Source: Rhodocollybia butyracea (lineage: Eukaryota; Basidiomycota; Agaricomycetes; Agaricales; Omphalotaceae). Taken from it: a DNA stretch of 64,000 nt. Positions within the stretch are counted from its first letter, which is position 1. Each line of letters begins with the position of its first letter. The notes under the pieces are model-generated. The model was given only the letters and a program-made list of their open reading frames with translations, searched no databases and had not been told where the DNA came from. Shown here piece after piece: positions 33,010-43,807 of the stretch. Made by a program: the position numbers and the translations under genes. The stretch lies in NCBI GenBank assembly GCA_015501585.1, contig JADNRY010000028.1, positions 338,970 to 402,969 of the forward strand, read 5' to 3'.

Positions 33010-33237
33010 ATGAAGGCCACCAGTGCTATTCTCGCCATCGCCTCTCCCCTTCTCGTCAAGGCTTCCTCCCAACTTCCCCCTCTTTCATGAAGGTGGTATT
33101 GGTATGTACGTTTGTAGATCTTACGTATCGTTAATTTTACCATTTCATTGTATGTACACCAGGAAGTGTGCGCAGGCCAAGTTACTATCTCTGAGACTTT
33201 CATTCGTGAAAACCCCGATGTCAAACTCGCACACGTT
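33010..33237 (+). pseudogene. possible remnant of a small secreted protein gene
   Basis: An ATG at 33010 opens a signal-peptide-like sequence (MKATSAILAIASPLLVKASS) that stops at 33088-33090. A GT...AG intron-like stretch (about 33102-33162) and a second open stretch (EVCAGQVTISETFIRE) follow, but in a frame one base away. A one-base indel or an unrecognised splice site would explain this. No family is recognised. Confidence 0.3.
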
Positions 33238-33559
33238 TTCCGTCGAGAATGAGGATTACTCTAATTTTGCCCTAACTTCTAAACATGCTCTTCAAGCCCG
33301 TCAAGCTGCGCCGGTGATAGATGTCTGCGGCAATATATTCACTGCAAGTTGACTGCAAGTATGTAGTCCCACCCCCCAAAATCAAAACTCCACAGTCTGC
33401 TAAAACTCCACAAACCTTCTAGCAGGGACGGTGCGGCTAAATTCGGTCTTTGGACAGTGATTTTCTCGGTGACTATCAGTAAAAAAGTTTGTAAAAATTT
33501 CTGGTAGTCCAGATACACCGTTGAGGAGAATATTTCAATATAGAGATGCCTGGCACTTG

Positions 33560-35826
33560 CTAGTTGCGTCCACTCTTTAATTTGGGAGATTGTAGTGCTT
33601 CTCTCGGAACAAACTCCCAATTACCATTATCACCTGGCACATCCTCTGGAGGTAACGATTACCGTCAAGTACCATATTGTCTCGTAAAATAACTCACCAT
33701 CGCTGGGAAAATCATCCTGGAAAGACTCTTCTGGATCCACGATCTCAAAATCTTCATCGCCCGGAGCTTCAAAGATTGGATACCCTTGAATTTGCGCATA
33801 TTTTGATTCAGAAGGATCAAACCCGCGGTACCGTATGTACTCTGAAACAGCCAAATACTGCGAGCTGTCCCAGTTGTCTCCATGCACAGATATATGTAGC
33901 GAAGGAAGGGTTCCCAGAAGTGCTTGGAATTCCTGATTTATTGGAATCGACCCAAGTGCGTCCATAGACCAGAAATATGGAGGATCATGCAAGGAGAAAT
34001 GTGGGACGGATGAGATGTTGAATTCTTTCACTGGAGCAACAAACAGGTAGATATCGTGACTCAGGCTCGTGGCAGTCTCCTCATATGCAGAATACCATTT
34101 GTCAAAGAATAAGGAGATCCGAATCTTTGAGCTAATCACCACTATAAGTAACAGGATGCAGCAATGAATTGAGTCTGACACGCGCGAGAAGGATGTATTT
34201 ACCGTATTTTGCAGTAGATATATTTGGATTAACATGAGCGGCCTGTGCAAGCCAAGCAGCCTTTAAAAAGTCGCATGATGGTCCAGGCTGCATATCAATG
34301 TCAAGGACAAACGCTGGAGAAAACGAATGGTCTCCCAGCGTGTAGTTAACGCTGTACATGATAGTTGTGAGTACTGGTTTATTTTCAGGACCCCGAAACC
34401 CTACCGCGCCCACCCCTCCACACCGTTGACTGAGCAATGCGATATAGAATCTCCACTATGAGAATCATGATCCGACTTCCATCCTGTGATTGAATAAGAA
34501 ATTCCGTGGGTGAGCTGTGCTTGTGCGATGGGTTTCTGAATTGTCAATTGATCAATAATTTGGTACATGAATGGGAGATCGCTCTGGGGATTTCTACTAC
34601 TCACATCTCCCCAATAGCTCCAGACTGACCCGAAAGACAGCCCAGAAAAAGTATCTTCAAGTGGCACAGACTGTCGGCACTTGCCTGCATATGATTGCAC
34701 TATCAACCACTCAATACTTCCAAAATGGTCTTCAATATGCTTAATAACGGCCTCATCCGAGGCGTACTCCTGGAACCTGAGCGCAGGAATCCATTTTTCT
34801 GGAACTTGGATTTCTTTCAGGCCATGCCCCAGTTTAGAGCCGTAGGGACCTTGAGGACCAAGACATACCAGTCCAGAAGCGGGTTGCATCCAATGCTTTC
34901 CTGGATAAATTCCCTTCAACAGCCGTTAGTAGTTTTATTTTAGTTTTATTGCAGTCCTGCAGAACGAGAGACACAACTCACTGCAGATGTATCTCCTTGT
35001 GACAGGAATGCTTGCAGGGAGTCGATAGTCTAGAAGGCCCAATCAAAATCAAATATGAACATGAGCTGATGAACAACTAGGTACAAAGCGATAGTTGAGG
35101 TATGCGTATGCCATTGGTCTGGACCTGAACGAACTCAAAAAGTACTCATATGGAATAAGATCTGGATCAACCTATGTTGAGTCCCAGTGCCTCGACTATC
35201 ATGTAAGTATTTTGAAAACGAGCACATACCGTCATGGAATATCATCGCCGGCAAGTCCCACTGAATGATTCCATACAGCTGTACCAGGTTTGGGCTCCTG
35301 CGAGAATACTGTAAGGGATCTAGCGGCTAACATCGTGCGACAATGAGCCTACCGTATGCGAGAGTATCGGAGGAGGTCATTTTCGAATACCTGACTCGGG
35401 GTGATGAGCGTGAGTCCAGTAAAAGATGTACAATTCAGATGGTAATTATCTCACTTCTTTAGATTTCGGACCCTCATATGTAAGCACTGTATACCAATTT
35501 GACTTGAATTTCACAGTGCTTACTGTTTGTGTGACCAACACCACCCCATTGGAGTCCTCGATCTTAGAGTGCGCGATTGTACCAAGGAGATAAATATCGC
35601 TCATATGGATGATAGGGAACTACTTTTGGGTATCAGGCTCTGTGTACATTCGGAACAAATCAAGAACAAATGGGAATGAACGTACTTGTTTGCCTGGACT
35701 GACCTCGACGTGAGCCACGCCTTGGTGGTAGTTGTTCGTGACTACGAGGTCCCGACCAATCGCATTAATTTTAGAGCCTTGAATTGTAAAATTCGATGAG
35801 TTTTCGAAAAGTTTAATTGGTGCCAT
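33560..35826 (-). CDS. VVTNNYHQ-family protein, best preserved copy B
   Basis: Multi-exon gene. Clear exons: 35826-35686 (MAPIKLFENSSNFTIQG ... DLVVTNNYHQ ... GKQ), 35619-35455 (MSDIYLLGTI ... 'NWYTVLTYEG'), 35390-35353, 35297-35230 (SPNLVQLYGI.QWDLPAMIFHD), 35161-35085 (DLIPYEYFLSSF), 35029-34982, then a long exon from 34913 (HWMQPASG, EYASDEAVIKHI), further exons to about 33700 (SLSHDIYLFVAPVKEF, EYIRYRGFDP, GYPIFEAPG) and a last exon ending at TAG 33560-33562 (NWEFVPREAL). Introns are about 45-65 bp. The N-terminal FTI.G...N..G.D...TNNY motif is common ahead of many Agaricomycete proteins of unknown role. No enzyme signature is visible. Some middle splice sites (about 34440-34200) are uncertain. 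Confidence 0.65.
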
Positions 35827-37869
35827 GAGATGTTGAGAGTAGCAGAAACGAAGTGAGGAGGTGGAAAGCTCAAGTTGCCATAAATAAAGGCCTAGTGAAG
35901 GCTGTTCATGCGGTAGTCCATGCGAGCTTCAGCGTAAGCTATGGCCGCCTCCTCTAGATGTGCTTTGGCCCGTAGCCTGTGTATTGCCAGAATTCTGAGA
36001 ATGTAACCCGTCCATCGAAACGGCTCGACCGGATCGATACAAAATCCGACGATACCGCTTTAATAGCCAGTGTACTTTGAATCTCTAAAGCCTGTGTAAT
36101 AAACTGAAAGACTCTTGGCATGTACCAGGAGCCCTCATTGACCGAGCTGAGAGATGGATATAGCGCATAAGCACTAAATCTGCTAATCATGTACCACTAC
36201 TCTGTCTCAAACAACTCTCCTCAATATGCTGCTACTTACTCGTAACTACGTGTCGAACGCTGCATAGAATTACCTCATGATCTATGAAGTAACTGGTGAT
36301 AGGGAGCCATCTTCTTTGTATGTATCACCCAATGACATGCGTTCTGGCCCCCAAGCTACAAAGCTGTAAGCGAAGGTCTCGTTAAAAGTCAAAGCGTTTG
36401 CGATGAACAGCTTTGACCCGTCAGACCTTCGTGAAACGCCGGCCGGACCGTCGCAACAACGCTTCTCTCTCATTTCCGTCAACTACTTTTCTTCGGACAA
36501 TTTATCGCTAGTTTTCACCTTGTTATGGATGGAAATAATTCCACATCACTGCGCTTGATAGATGCAAGAAGAAGGTTGAAACTCAGGCCCAGGGCTGAAA
36601 CATTTGTTGGCAGGTTGACTGAGATGTTGTAGCCCGAGACTACTTAGTATTCCGGTAAGTTTCGGATTGATTGTTTCTATTGATTGTTTCTACATATCTG
36701 CTATCGACTTGAGCTTTTTTCTCTGGTCCGCTTGTTGTCTTAAGGAAAGTCTGGGTTTATGACCGAACTCGACTGCTACCCGCACCCTGAACTTTCCGCT
36801 CAGTCTATTGGTACAATCTCCGTTTATCCCGAGGTCCGTGATGACTCAAGTACTCATGCACATGGCCAAGAGCTGCTACAGCGACGTCACCTCATGATTG
36901 CATGGCTGTCCTTCCTCTGGCTTCGAATTCGTCGGCACCTTTTGTTCTCCGTCTTATTTGTAGTGTCCATTCCATCTGCTTCCCCTGTGGATTGTGGATT
37001 GGCACTTTCTTTGTCGTGAAGGTACACTATAAGAGACCATCTGTTTGTGGATGACGTCGACTTTTCCAAGCAGTCGTCAAACCACTACAATCACCTTATC
37101 TGTACCCTTGTCTGCACAGACTCGGAATCACTCGTCCTGTACAAGCTGTGATGCATGTGATACACTATAGTATCCTGGTTACGATAAAACCCTGACTCTC
37201 GCAGCATACGGCGCACTCCGGACTCTCCCATCCTATCTCACCAGACATCTGGTTCACGGTGCTACCCTTTCCGCTCCCATTTACCTTTGTATCATCGGAA
37301 CCGAAGTCAATATACTCCGTTATACTCCTCGGTCGTCTTGACATGAGAGGATAAAGTTGCTGCCCAAGTGAGTGTATTTGCTGTCGGTCGGCGTCTCATC
37401 ACACAGCGGTCATCTTCGACTCAGTGTAAGTATTGCTGATCTGAAGACTGATATCACACACTTCTGATGATGGTTCAGCTTGCTTCAAGCGCCTTGGACT
37501 GTGTACATTTACTTGGAAAAATAGTGCACTGATGCCACCCAAACTACCGGTCACTGGCCTAGGTAAGGGGCCTCACTATATAGTATAAGTAGGCTGCAAC
37601 TTCTCTCAGGCTCTTTCCTTTGCCCCCAGCCAGAATACATTATGGCCAACTACAACTGACTTGCTAAAAACCGTCTTGACACGGACATGGGCGGTTACCA
37701 TATGATCACAGCAATCACTCAACGCGGTACGCTTTCCGAGACATACGGTTGTCTATGCTTTCTACAACTTGTTTATCACTCCCACAGCTATCAACGAGCA
37801 GCTCCGCAGGGTTTATAAGGACAAATCAAACCACCTCCAAAGCTTCAATCAAGCTTCAATGCTACAGTG
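35827..37869. other. no firmly supported gene
   Basis: Two minus-strand ORFs, 36282-36482 and 35954-36190, have a coding-like composition and could be exons of one small gene upstream of copy B, but their junction does not splice cleanly. The plus-strand ORF at 36759-37019 (86 codons) shows no motif. A short block near 37170-37260 (ctggttacgataaa.ccc) also occurs near 22245, so part of this is dispersed repeat. Confidence 0.4.
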
Positions 37870-37874
37870 TCATG

Positions 37875-38100
37875 TGTGAGCGATAGGTCCAGAAGCGATA
37901 ATAAGCAAAAGCTTATCAGACAGAATTTAGGGGGGCGCGGAAACGGGGGGCGCAAACAATCCTTTTATTGGAAGTACGGTAGTCAATATAAATAGTAAAG
38001 TAATAACAAATACAGTAAGACACGGGGTGGCGGGTATCATGCCGGTGGTGCTACTTGAGCCCGAAACAACCGTCGTCGGACCGGCGGTCCGTTCTCAACA
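37875..38100. mobile_element. solo LTR of the Copia family at 42080
   Basis: 226 bp, nearly identical to the 225-bp LTRs at 42080-42304 and 43578-43802, flanked by a 5-bp target duplication TCATG (37870-37874, 38101-38105). Internal sequence is absent, so the element was removed by LTR-LTR recombination after insertion. Confidence 0.92.
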
Positions 38101-38105
38101 TCATG

Positions 38106-39859
38106 TTCCGCATTATCGGGCACAATGGATCCTCCCCCACTATGTTACTGAAGATCACTCATCCATCAGATACAATATATCTATCTCCCTAGTTCAGCTT
38201 ACTGTGTTGTTGTGATTAGATGTTCATGTAACACACTATGATACCCCAAACCTTGGATCTCCTTTCTGACTTTGAGTCACTGACTTATCAGAGCGCAGGT
38301 TACAAAAATGGTGGGAGCTTTTTCAGAGATTCGGGACAATTCGCAGGTTTGAGCACTGCAAACCAGGTAAATTTGCCAATTTGGGGTGAAGGCATCTCAT
38401 TTGGCTGGCATGTCATGAAGGGAAAATTGTTGTAGTTGCCGATCCGACGATGACATCATGTCAATCCGGCACTGATATTCCTCCGACCTTGCTTACTGAT
38501 TTACTTACTAAGGTACTTACAGAGCCAGTAGATATATCTAGTAGTACCCGTAGTGTAGTATATAAGGCCTGGTGCAAAGGCCAAGTAATATAGAACATAT
38601 AGAGCATATCAAAGTCCCCAATCTCCTGTGGGAGCCTCACGGCTCTGAGTCCCCACTGCGCCGTTCCAGTATTTCAATATCACCCAAGAGCCTCTGGAAA
38701 AATATACACATGCTAAGCCTGGTAACCTGGCAATGAGCATCTCATAGCTGTACTCTCTGTGCCAATGGTGCTGCGAAACGCAGTTTGTATTTCTCAATGT
38801 AGTAAAACCAAGGCTGGATAGCTTTTGACTCAACAACACAGTGATATCTACACGGCGCAGGTTCTATTGAGTTCCACAGACTTTTCACACCACACCGAGC
38901 TCGAGCCTTAGCGGAGCAGCTGATACAACATAATATGTTGTGGCACTACACACGAGTCAGACTATGACACGCCTCTTCCATTGTTCCTCAAACCATACTT
39001 CCTGTAAAATCCCAAGTGATTAGGGGTGGCAAAAGACTACAAGATGGGAAGAATATACATACGACATTTTGCTTGTTGATAGTCGTTGATTTAACAGTGT
39101 AAACCCAAGGGTAGCCAAAGTCCAAAACATAGACTGACTTCACAGTATGTTTTTCCGTCAGTACAAAACATCTGGAACTCGCTTTTAGCCACCTAGTAGC
39201 CCACCTACTAGACAGTATCGCCTAGTGCCATAGCTCGCCTAGTAAGCTCTAGTAAGTCGATGCCATCTCAGACACATTTTTAACCCCCAACTTGGATATT
39301 CGCCTCATAACTTCAGGGTCACTTCCCGCGCCTTGCATCATTTCGCTCTAGGCCTTCATAGGCTCACTTGTAGAAGGGTTGCAGGGCGCTCTCCCTAATG
39401 TACTTAAACCCCAACGATCACCAAGTTTGAGTTGTCCTTGGACTTGTCTCTTTTTCACCTATCCTCCAACTTTACAGGCTTCATTTCGATGGCTCGTCAC
39501 TCTATACATAATACATAGAAGTCATCCTGCTTCCTCGCACATATATTTGATCATATCCTACATACTGTAGCTTACTGTCCCTTGAGTTTTTACTTCACTA
39601 ACTTCTAAGTACATGAGTAGCTGCAATCATTCAATATTATTTTTTTTTCTTCTAATTTTGTGCCCGTTGAGCAATCAGAATTAAGGTTTAACCTCAGGGA
39701 CAGAAAAACAGGAAGGGCCCCACAAGACAGGACCCTGGACAAAGCTTCAAAAGTACATCGCGGGTTTATGGATATATAAGGCTACAATCCTTCGGGAAGA
39801 CATTTCATAATGTACTGTGTAGCTCTAGGTAGTGAGGGTTAGCTAGCTGCACTAGGCCA
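38106..39859. other. no supported gene
   Basis: Short ORFs only. The minus ORF 38609-38839 (76 codons) has a protein-like composition but no recognised domain or start context. Nothing else stands out. Confidence 0.45.
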
Positions 39860-40547
39860 CTAGGTGCTTGTACAAGTTCCAGATGAATGGATGTTTCCAA
39901 GATGAAAATCGCTAGAATGTCCAGTCAGGCATATTCCCATTTGTGGTGCTCCTCACCTAGCAAGAATATTTTTGTCTACAGCCCAGTTAATGACTTCCTC
40001 TTTCACCTTTGGTTTAATATCATTCACTAGCTGAGTTTGAGTTTGACTGTTGGCCCATAATGGAGTTTCAGGTAGGATACATCCGGGGATTCTTTTCATC
40101 AAAATGACTGGGGTTGGCTTATCGTGTCCGCTTTCCGGCACTAACAGCAGCCCAGAATCAATTAAATACCCAACGGTTCTTAGGGCTTTGACCTCGCCCC
40201 AAGCCTGGCCCCAAGTCTCATCGTCGATCTGTTTCATACACTTGACCACTACTTCGCTAGCTTTGTGGCCCTGGTAGTCCTTGTTGAGCCCATATATGCC
40301 TGCATTGAAACATCCCCTGCTGGTCAATTTAACATCAAGCTCCACACCCTCCAATGTTTTGTCTATAAGGCATTATAGTACATACGGTGCATGTGAGCAG
40401 GCGCAGTGACTCACCAAACACTTTTTTGTCTGTCGCATCAAGGTTTGAAATTACTATCTGAGGCGCTGCGCCGCGAGCAAAGAGCATGCCGGTAGTGGGG
40501 CCGTCAGCCGCGTGCAGATCCTGTATTGCAGTTCTTACGCGTGTCAA
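39860..40547 (-). pseudogene. kinase-like protein fragment, truncated at both ends
   Basis: Three exon-like pieces on the minus strand: about 40547-40415, 40362-39957 and 39911-39860, with introns of 52 and 45 bp. Motifs: 'TAIQDLHAADG', 'AAPQIVISNLDATDKKVF', 'WGEVKALRTVGYLIDSGLL', 'PVILMKRIPG', 'VDKNILAR' and a short DFHLGNIH that stops at 39860-39862. WGEVKALR, a late D-x-H-x-GN motif and the ILMK block resemble a group of atypical kinase-like proteins of Agaricomycetes. The C-terminal part with the metal-binding Asp is absent and no ATG precedes the first piece, so it is a fragment. Confidence 0.6.
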
Positions 40548-40806
40548 AAATCCACGTGGATTATTTCAGTTGGGGGCGGTGGAGAAGTTTCGGGGTCATC
40601 TCAGTTTTGTCTCAGTTTTGTCTCAGTGTTCATGTACTTCTTTGGACTCCGGACGGGGAGACAGAACTTGCAGAAACAACTTGAAGATACCTATGATATA
40701 TAATACTGTATACTCTGAAGTATTACCATTATCATACGCAGGTTGACAACTTTACCACGTCAAGTTTTCACGTTCCTTGCATATTTGGTATGCGCTTCAC
40801 CTAGAC

Positions 40807-41373
40807 ATAGTGTTGTGCCGGCTGGGGCCCGGCTCAGAAGCCCCGGCCACGGCTCGTCAAAAATCTGAGCCGGGCCCTAGCCCCCAGGAAGGGCCGGCTC
40901 AGGCCAGGGCCCAGGCGCTAAAGACACATGTCTTGAGGCGCTAAGCTCCCTGTCCTCGGTGGACTCTACACCATGATACTTTTGGCTTTCTGGTTGCTTT
41001 CTGAGTGGGTGCAGGTTATACACCTGCTTTTTGAGATGATTTGGATCTGTAAGGCCAATGCAATACATTCATTAGACAAATTAATTGACAGTAATGGAGC
41101 TGTTCTTCAGCCTGGTTAATACCTCTGGGAACCATCAGTGCAAAATTGGCCACCAGTGATGATACATGTGCTGCTGCACAGAGTAATTTTTGACGTGCTG
41201 CTCAATGTTTCATTAAGCGCTGAGCTCCGGCTCAGGCCCCGGCCCAGGGCTTTGAGAATTCTGAGCTGGGCCTTGAGCCCTTCTGAGCCCTATGACGGCT
41301 GGGGCCAGGCTAGGCTCAGAGACGGCCGGCTTTGGGGGCTCAACGGCCCTGAGCCGTAGCCGGCACATCACTA
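40807..41373. mobile_element. non-autonomous hAT element (567 bp)
   Basis: Flanked by an exact 8-bp target duplication, cctagaca (40799-40806 and 41374-41381). The ends are inverted: tagtgttgtgccggct at the left, and tagtgatgtgccggct when the right end is read on the other strand. TAG-G-TG ends plus 8-bp duplications are diagnostic of hAT transposons. GC-rich arms built from ggctcagg/ggcccgg words enclose an AT-richer centre; no transposase frame remains. A related copy missing its right end lies at 11097. Confidence 0.87.
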
Positions 41374-41381
41374 CCTAGACA

Positions 41382-42074
41382 CCGCCAAATCGAGTCAAAA
41401 TTGAATTAACCCGCTTCAGTCCGCTTCAGCTACCCAGATCTATTACAACTTAGCTTCTTGTTCAGCTTGCAACTTTCAACTTCCTGGGATTCTGAAGTGC
41501 TCGGGTAAAACATCGACAACTTTGTTCCACCCTTCTGCGCCATTGATGTCTCCTACATACGAGGCTGGAAGCAAAGCTTGACTCAGGAAGCTTCTGTTAA
41601 AGTATTCTTCTTCTTTGTTCCAGTCTTCTCTCCCGGTCCGGGCATCGAGAATAAAGCGATATGGTTAGATAACTGATAGATCCATACGATAACAGGCGCC
41701 CGGACCGCCCGTGGAGATAATTACTGCATTCTCCCAGCATGAATCTCCCTTTATTTGATACCTTAAAAAAAGGATGTATGTCCTTGTATATCTTCACTGG
41801 ACTGCAGTCTTGGACAGAGTGGATAATTAATATGTGAACACTAGCTCCAACAGCTCATCGATGCATGTAGTTTATTATTTCTCTGCCTCGAGTCCGTTTT
41901 TCTGATTTTTCCAGGGTGAAGCCAGCAGAGGTGGTAGGTCCACACCCATCTCATCATCGACTGCAGGACACGAGTAAGTAGTCAACCTAAACCCCACAAC
42001 TGGATATATGATTGAAGTCCTTTGGAGTATGAGAAAGGCGGGATTTTGTGTTACTACGGCTTCTTGCAACAGGC
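41382..42074. other. no supported gene
   Basis: Only ORFs of 60-70 codons without motifs occur between the hAT element and the Copia element. Confidence 0.5.
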
Positions 42075-42079
42075 AATAG

Positions 42080-42304
42080 TGTGAGCGATAGGTCCAGAAG
42101 CGATAATAAGCAAAAGCTTATCAGACAGAATTTAGGGGGCGCGGAAACGGGGGGCGCAAACGATCCCTTTATTGGAAGTACGGTAGTCAATATAAATAGT
42201 AAAGTAATAACAAATACAGTAAGACACGGGGTGGCGGGTATCATGCCGGTGGTGCTACTTGAGCCCGAAACAACCGTCGTCGGACCGGCGGTCCGTTCTC
42301 AACA
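42080..42304 (-). repeat. 3' LTR of gag-only Copia element
   Basis: A 225-bp direct repeat of 43578-43802, tgtgagcga...ctcaaca on the plus strand, also present as the solo LTR at 37875-38100. Confidence 0.92.
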
Positions 42305-42439
42305 CTCCCACTTGTGAGGGCCAAGGTACACAGAACGTACCACATAAGAAGATAAATAAACAAAGAAACAGAAACAGTCCAAAAGAAACAGAATGAGAGA
42401 GAACATACAAAAAAGGCTCCCACGACTTCAAGAACCCAG

Positions 42440-43345
42440 CTAGGCTTCATAATATTGAGTGAGCTCCCCAACATGAGCGGCAGGCTGACCTGAAGTCAAA
42501 GCCATGAGCGTTGTCGTACTAGCAGGATCTGGATTAGCATGAGGGGGCTCCCGACAGTTGGCTCGGATATGGCCACGTTTCCCACAGTTGAAACATGTGA
42601 GTTCGGAAACAGGGCGGCGCGTGCGAGCCATCAAGCCTTGAGTCTGAGCCATAGAAATATCCCCACCCGATACAATGGACGGAGACTGGTTCGGTCCCTT
42701 GCCATAGGTGACATCAAAGTTCTGCAAGCGAGCAGTAACATAGTTGATATCTGAAATCCTCGGATCTCCATCGAGTTTCAAGATGATCGGTCGGTAGTCC
42801 TCTGGAAGAGAGACTAGAATACAAGCAACCATGAAGGATGTGGAGACAGGCTCGCCAAGGTTCTCCAAATGATCAACAAGTTTGCGAATGGTGGATACAT
42901 GGGAAGCGATGGAGATGGTTTCATCCTTGTGAGACCGCATGATTTTCTCGTAGATGGAGACAATGGATCCAAGACCTTTAACGAGGTGATACTCGGCAAG
43001 TGCTTCCCACATTGCAAGTGGGCTGTCATCAATTCCCCTGACAATAGTGTACTGGTCCGGGTCAAGACGTTCGAATATAAGTCCAGCGGCTTCATCACTC
43101 TTCTCCTTCCATGACTTCCAAGTCTTAGTACTAATTCCTGTCATCGGCTCCGGCGCTTTCGGCTTTCCAATATCTTCAACATACTCTCCATTAGAATCTC
43201 TCTCTCTCTCCTCTCTCTCAACATATGCCAACAACTTCTTCTTCCTCAACACAGCTCTAGTCTGCATCTGCCAATTTCCAAACAAGTCCTCGGACTGGTC
43301 ATCCTTCAGCATAATGGTGTTCGAGTCACGGCGAGTGTCCGGCAT
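42440..43345 (-). CDS. Copia Gag (UBN2-type) with zinc knuckle
   Basis: The open frame extends from 43510, but the natural start is probably the Met at 43345 (MPDTRRDSNTIMLKDDQ), because the upstream part translates the repeated leader. About 301 residues. Order: a DLFGNWQMQTRAVLRKK block, helical Copia-Gag core ('AGLIFERLDPDQYTIVRG', 'YHLVKGLGSIVSIYEKI', 'VSTIRKLVDHLENLG', 'LVSLPEDYRPII'), then a CCHC knuckle CFNCGKRGHIRANC and a short tail. Gag forms the particle and binds element RNA. No frame follows it before the LTR, so the element relies on Pol supplied in trans. Confidence 0.85.
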   Translation of the reverse strand: MPDTRRDSNTIMLKDDQSEDLFGNWQMQTRAVLRKKKLLAYVEREERERDSNGEYVEDIGKPKAPEPMTGISTKTWKSWKEKSDEAAGLIFERLDPDQYTIVRGIDDSPLAMWEALAEYHLVKGLGSIVSIYEKIMRSHKDETISIASHVSTIRKLVDHLENLGEPVSTSFMVACILVSLPEDYRPIILKLDGDPRISDINYVTARLQNFDVTYGKGPNQSPSIVSGGDISMAQTQGLMARTRRPVSELTCFNCGKRGHIRANCREPPHANPDPASTTTLMALTSGQPAAHVGELTQYYEA

Positions 43346-43390
43346 TTCGGCGAAGCTCCCACAGGAGTCAGTAACGGTGCAGCGGCAAAC

Positions 43391-43494
43391 GGCTTCCCTC
43401 AGGAAGAGTCGATCTTCAATATAAACACGGGCGGCTTCCCACGGGAAGGGTCGGTACAGCAAAAATAGCAAGCGGCTTCCCACAGGAAGAGTCG
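43391..43494 (-). repeat. three palindromic leader repeats
   Basis: The word ggcttccc.c.ggaag.gtcg occurs three times (43391-43411, 43433-43453, 43474-43494) between the primer site and the gag start. Each contains the palindrome cttcc...ggaag, giving three similar hairpins in the leader RNA. The position suits a packaging or dimerisation signal, but that is inference. Confidence 0.65.
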
Positions 43495-43565
43495 GTGACG
43501 GTACGGGCAAACGGGCCTCCTCGGAAGCGGTGGTGATCGAGTACGTGGTTTAGTAAGCAGAGGCG

Positions 43566-43577
43566 GGGCCCATAACC
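43566..43577 (-). promoter_or_regulatory. primer-binding site, half tRNA-iMet type
   Basis: gggcccataacc directly precedes the 5' LTR edge on the plus strand; this is the anticodon-arm sequence of eukaryotic initiator tRNA-Met, so the element strand is complementary to it. Confidence 0.8.
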
Positions 43578-43802
43578 TGTGAGCGATAGGTCCAGAAGCG
43601 ATAATAAGCAAAAGCTTATCAGACAGAATTTAGGGGGCGCGGAAACGGGGGGCGCAAACGATCCCTTTATTGGAAGTACGGTAGTCAATATAAATAGTAA
43701 AGTAATAACAAATACAGTAAGACACGGGGTGGCGGGTATCATGCCGGTGGTGCTACTTGAGCCCGAAACAACCGTCGTCGGACCGGCGGTCCGTTCTCAA
43801 CA
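43578..43802 (-). repeat. 5' LTR of gag-only Copia element
   Basis: 225-bp partner of 42080-42304; expected to hold the element promoter. Confidence 0.92.
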
Positions 43803-43807
43803 AATAG

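Larger units (their letters stand above)
42080..43802 (-). mobile_element. gag-only Copia element
   Basis: LTRs of 225 bp (42080-42304, 43578-43802) look identical by eye, with a TSD AATAG (42075-42079, 43803-43807). The primer site gggcccataacc (43566-43577) adjoins the 5' LTR and a purine-rich tract adjoins the 3' LTR. The single ORF is a Copia Gag with zinc knuckle. There is no protease, integrase or RT. The youngest-looking element in the window; a solo LTR of the same family is at 37875. Confidence 0.92.
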
